A stretch of 64,000 nt of DNA from Novosphingobium sp. GTDB taxonomy: Bacteria; Pseudomonadota; Alphaproteobacteria; Sphingomonadales; Sphingomonadaceae. Positions 62,432 through 64,000 of this stretch are shown here, piece after piece. The position numbers and the translations under genes were made by a program. The stretch lies in the NCBI RefSeq assembly GCF_027486195.1, contig NZ_JAIXPP010000033.1:1-64000 (forward strand), in the 5' to 3' direction. How positions within the stretch are numbered: position 1 is the first letter of the stretch; each line of letters opens with the position of its first letter. Below the pieces are notes generated by a model that saw only the letters and a program-made list of their open reading frames with translations, searched no databases and was not told the origin of the DNA.

Positions 62432-64000
62432 TCAAAGATCGGGTTCGTAGAAGTCCTGTTCGCCGCTCTCGATGCCGCCTTCGAGCAAGTCTCGTTCCGC
62501 CCTTACGGGAGGATGGTCTCGCTCTTGCGGCCGCTCGATCGGCTGCGACTTGAGGTCGCTCGAACCGGGCTTGTCTCCTCGCATCAGCGCCTTCTCATCA
62601 GGGGACCGCTGCGCTCCGTCGGTTGCTTCACTCCTGCCAGAGAGAAGCGGTCCCGGCGGCAGTGTCGCGGCAGTTCCGCCCGCCGCGGTGGCTTCGGTGG
62701 CTATCTCAGCCTTGCCTTCGTGGAGCGCTCCCCGCGCGTCACGGATAGGCAGGGTGCGGGACTGTTCCTCACCCTTCTGGCTTGCCTCGTCGGGCGTGGG
62801 CCTCACGGTCTGCAGGTCGAGCTTCAGTTGCCGGGGGACGACCGGCTTGCCGGCGCCATCGTCATTCGCGGCTGGCGCACCTTCGGCGGGTTCGGATCGC
62901 GATGCAGGAGAAGAGGTGCCCGCTGCAGCTCCCTCATCCGGGGCAGTCCGTTGGGGGCCAGGTTCGGAGGCGCGCGCAATGAACCCTTCGGCCAACCGGG
63001 GCAAACGGCGCGGCACGAGGGTGACCGGAGCGGCCGGGAAGCCGTCCGGGAACTTGAGGTAGCCGGAGAGCCGTGGCAAGTTCATGAACTGGTCGGGAAG
63101 GAGCAGTGGTTCGATCTGTCGCCGAGGAGTCAGGCTGACGGCGTCGCGAGCATTGTTGTAGCCGTAGCTGTACCCTTCCTCCATGTCGCGCACCTGCCGA
63201 TGTCCGATGAAGTCGGAGCACCAGGTCGCCGTCTCCCGGTCGGCCGTGGCAAGGATCAGTTTGCTTCGAGCCAGCGAGGATAGGGTCATCGCCATGTTCT
63301 CGCCGTAGACCTCCTTGAGCTTGGCAAAGGCATGGACGCCGGTGACGATCGCGCCGCCAAAATTGCGGGCGGTCTGGAGCCCTTTTTCCAGCGCGGGCAG
63401 CCGGTGCAATGCTCCCAGTTCGTCGACCAGGAACCAGATTCTGAGATCCGGGGTGCGCTCCATGGTCATCAGCGTGTTCATCGCGGTGTCGAGCCACAAG
63501 GTGAGTAGCTGCGAACAGATCGACATGTCGACATAGCGCGCCGAGAGGAACAGGATCGATCCCGGAGCGGAGATGCCTCGCGTCCAGTCCCGCACCGAGA
63601 AGCGCGGGCTATTGTTGGGCAGCAACTTGAGCGCCTTGGCATTGGCGTTGAACACGGCCCGGATCGACTCCGCCATGCGCGCCGCTTCGGGAGCGGTAAG
63701 CGGGTCAGCCATGGTGCCGCGCATGAGCTTGTGGACCTGTGCAAGATCGGCGGTCATTAGCCTAGTCGCGAGCGCGTGGTTGGTAGCCTGCCCGGTGCGC
63801 TGGAGATGCAGGCACATCTCGACGAAGAGCATGCGGGCGGCGAGCACCCAGAACTGCTCCGAGCCGCCACCGTCGTGCGGAACGAGTGCTTCGGCCGCTG
63901 CGTGGAATTCGCCCTCGCTGGTGCAGTCATGAAAAACGCTCCAGGTCGGGCAGCGGGCATCGAGCGGGTTCAGGATGATGTCGCGCTCGGGGTCGTAAAA
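62432..64000 (-). CDS. traD: TraD coupling protein, C-terminal part (start beyond the window)
   Basis: The frame is open to the right edge (visible part about 522 aa, beginning FYDPERDIILNPLDARCPTW). The VirD4/TraD motor part shows WFLVDELGALHRLPALEKGLQTARNFGG (Walker B region) and LARSKLILATADRETATWCSDFIGHRQV. The Walker A lies outside. The C-terminal 200 residues are charged and low-complexity, ending EQDFYEPDL, a likely tail for contacting the relaxosome. It passes the TraI-bound strand to the channel. Followed by traI after 44 bases. Confidence 0.92.
   Translation of the reverse strand, partial: FYDPERDIILNPLDARCPTWSVFHDCTSEGEFHAAAEALVPHDGGGSEQFWVLAARMLFVEMCLHLQRTGQATNHALATRLMTADLAQVHKLMRGTMADPLTAPEAARMAESIRAVFNANAKALKLLPNNSPRFSVRDWTRGISAPGSILFLSARYVDMSICSQLLTLWLDTAMNTLMTMERTPDLRIWFLVDELGALHRLPALEKGLQTARNFGGAIVTGVHAFAKLKEVYGENMAMTLSSLARSKLILATADRETATWCSDFIGHRQVRDMEEGYSYGYNNARDAVSLTPRRQIEPLLLPDQFMNLPRLSGYLKFPDGFPAAPVTLVPRRLPRLAEGFIARASEPGPQRTAPDEGAAAGTSSPASRSEPAEGAPAANDDGAGKPVVPRQLKLDLQTVRPTPDEASQKGEEQSRTLPIRDARGALHEGKAEIATEATAAGGTAATLPPGPLLSGRSEATDGAQRSPDEKALMRGDKPGSSDLKSQPIERPQERDHPPVRAERDLLEGGIESGEQDFYEPDL

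Noticed and set aside
1..64000. CRISPR arrays, rRNA or complete tRNA genes
   Set aside because: No regularly spaced repeats and no cloverleaf or rRNA segments were found; only a T-arm-like fragment near 6366.

Overview
The window looks like part of a sphingomonad (alphaproteobacterial) genome or large plasmid. It is GC-rich and alphaproteobacterial in gene style. It also carries two GTTC-N7-GTTC direct repeats, the form of LexA/SOS operator typical of alphaproteobacteria. Its core is an F-type conjugative element carrying a large defence island as cargo.

Left flank (1-8.2 kb): the start of an RND efflux adaptor lipoprotein, a response regulator/histidine kinase pair and an exported amidohydrolase. 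A scrap zone follows (4.1-6.1 kb) with an HsdM remnant, a replication-initiator-like protein and an integrase without its catalytic domain. Next come an exported metallo-beta-lactamase-fold protein with an SH3 domain and a 38-residue membrane peptide.

Regulatory block (8.4-13.3 kb): an unknown 241-aa protein, an HNH endonuclease, an IS110-family transposase with a structured 3' flank, an S24 repressor paralogue that has lost its protease residues, and an AlpA/HTH regulator pair read divergently from the transfer operon. A perfect SOS-type box lies ahead of the regulator pair.

Transfer operon (13.3-31.0 kb): traA-L-E-K-B-dsbC-V-C, a 127-aa unknown, trbI, an S26 peptidase (traF), traW-U-trbC-N-F-H-G. 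Genes mostly overlap by 1-11 bases. Relaxase (traI) and coupling protein (traD, cut by the right edge) lie at 59.5-64 kb on the other strand.

Defence cargo (31-57.5 kb), three parts. (a) Minus-strand operon: DUF2779 nuclease, McrB with an inserted PUA/EVE-like segment, McrC, and a 1132-aa Cas4-like nuclease/Dna2-like helicase. (b) Minus-strand operon: DUF4258 protein, RapA-like SNF2 ATPase and an Hsp70/actin-fold protein with a proline-rich tail. It is divergent from a WYL regulator. The 18-bp operator between WYL and (b) recurs, with 15 of 18 identical bases, in front of (a), so WYL probably controls both. (c) Plus-strand operon: small HTH, DUF499 ATPase, PglZ-like phosphatase, DUF1156 methyltransferase, 166-aa unknown and SNF2 helicase. 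This has the logic of BREX but not the gene set of a standard BREX type, and is the best candidate for a little-described system.

The cargo is followed by a second switch: a 58-aa protein divergent from an intact S24 (LexA-like) repressor, with another perfect SOS-type box between them, then an HNH endonuclease. I infer that DNA damage may coordinate transfer and the element's regulators.
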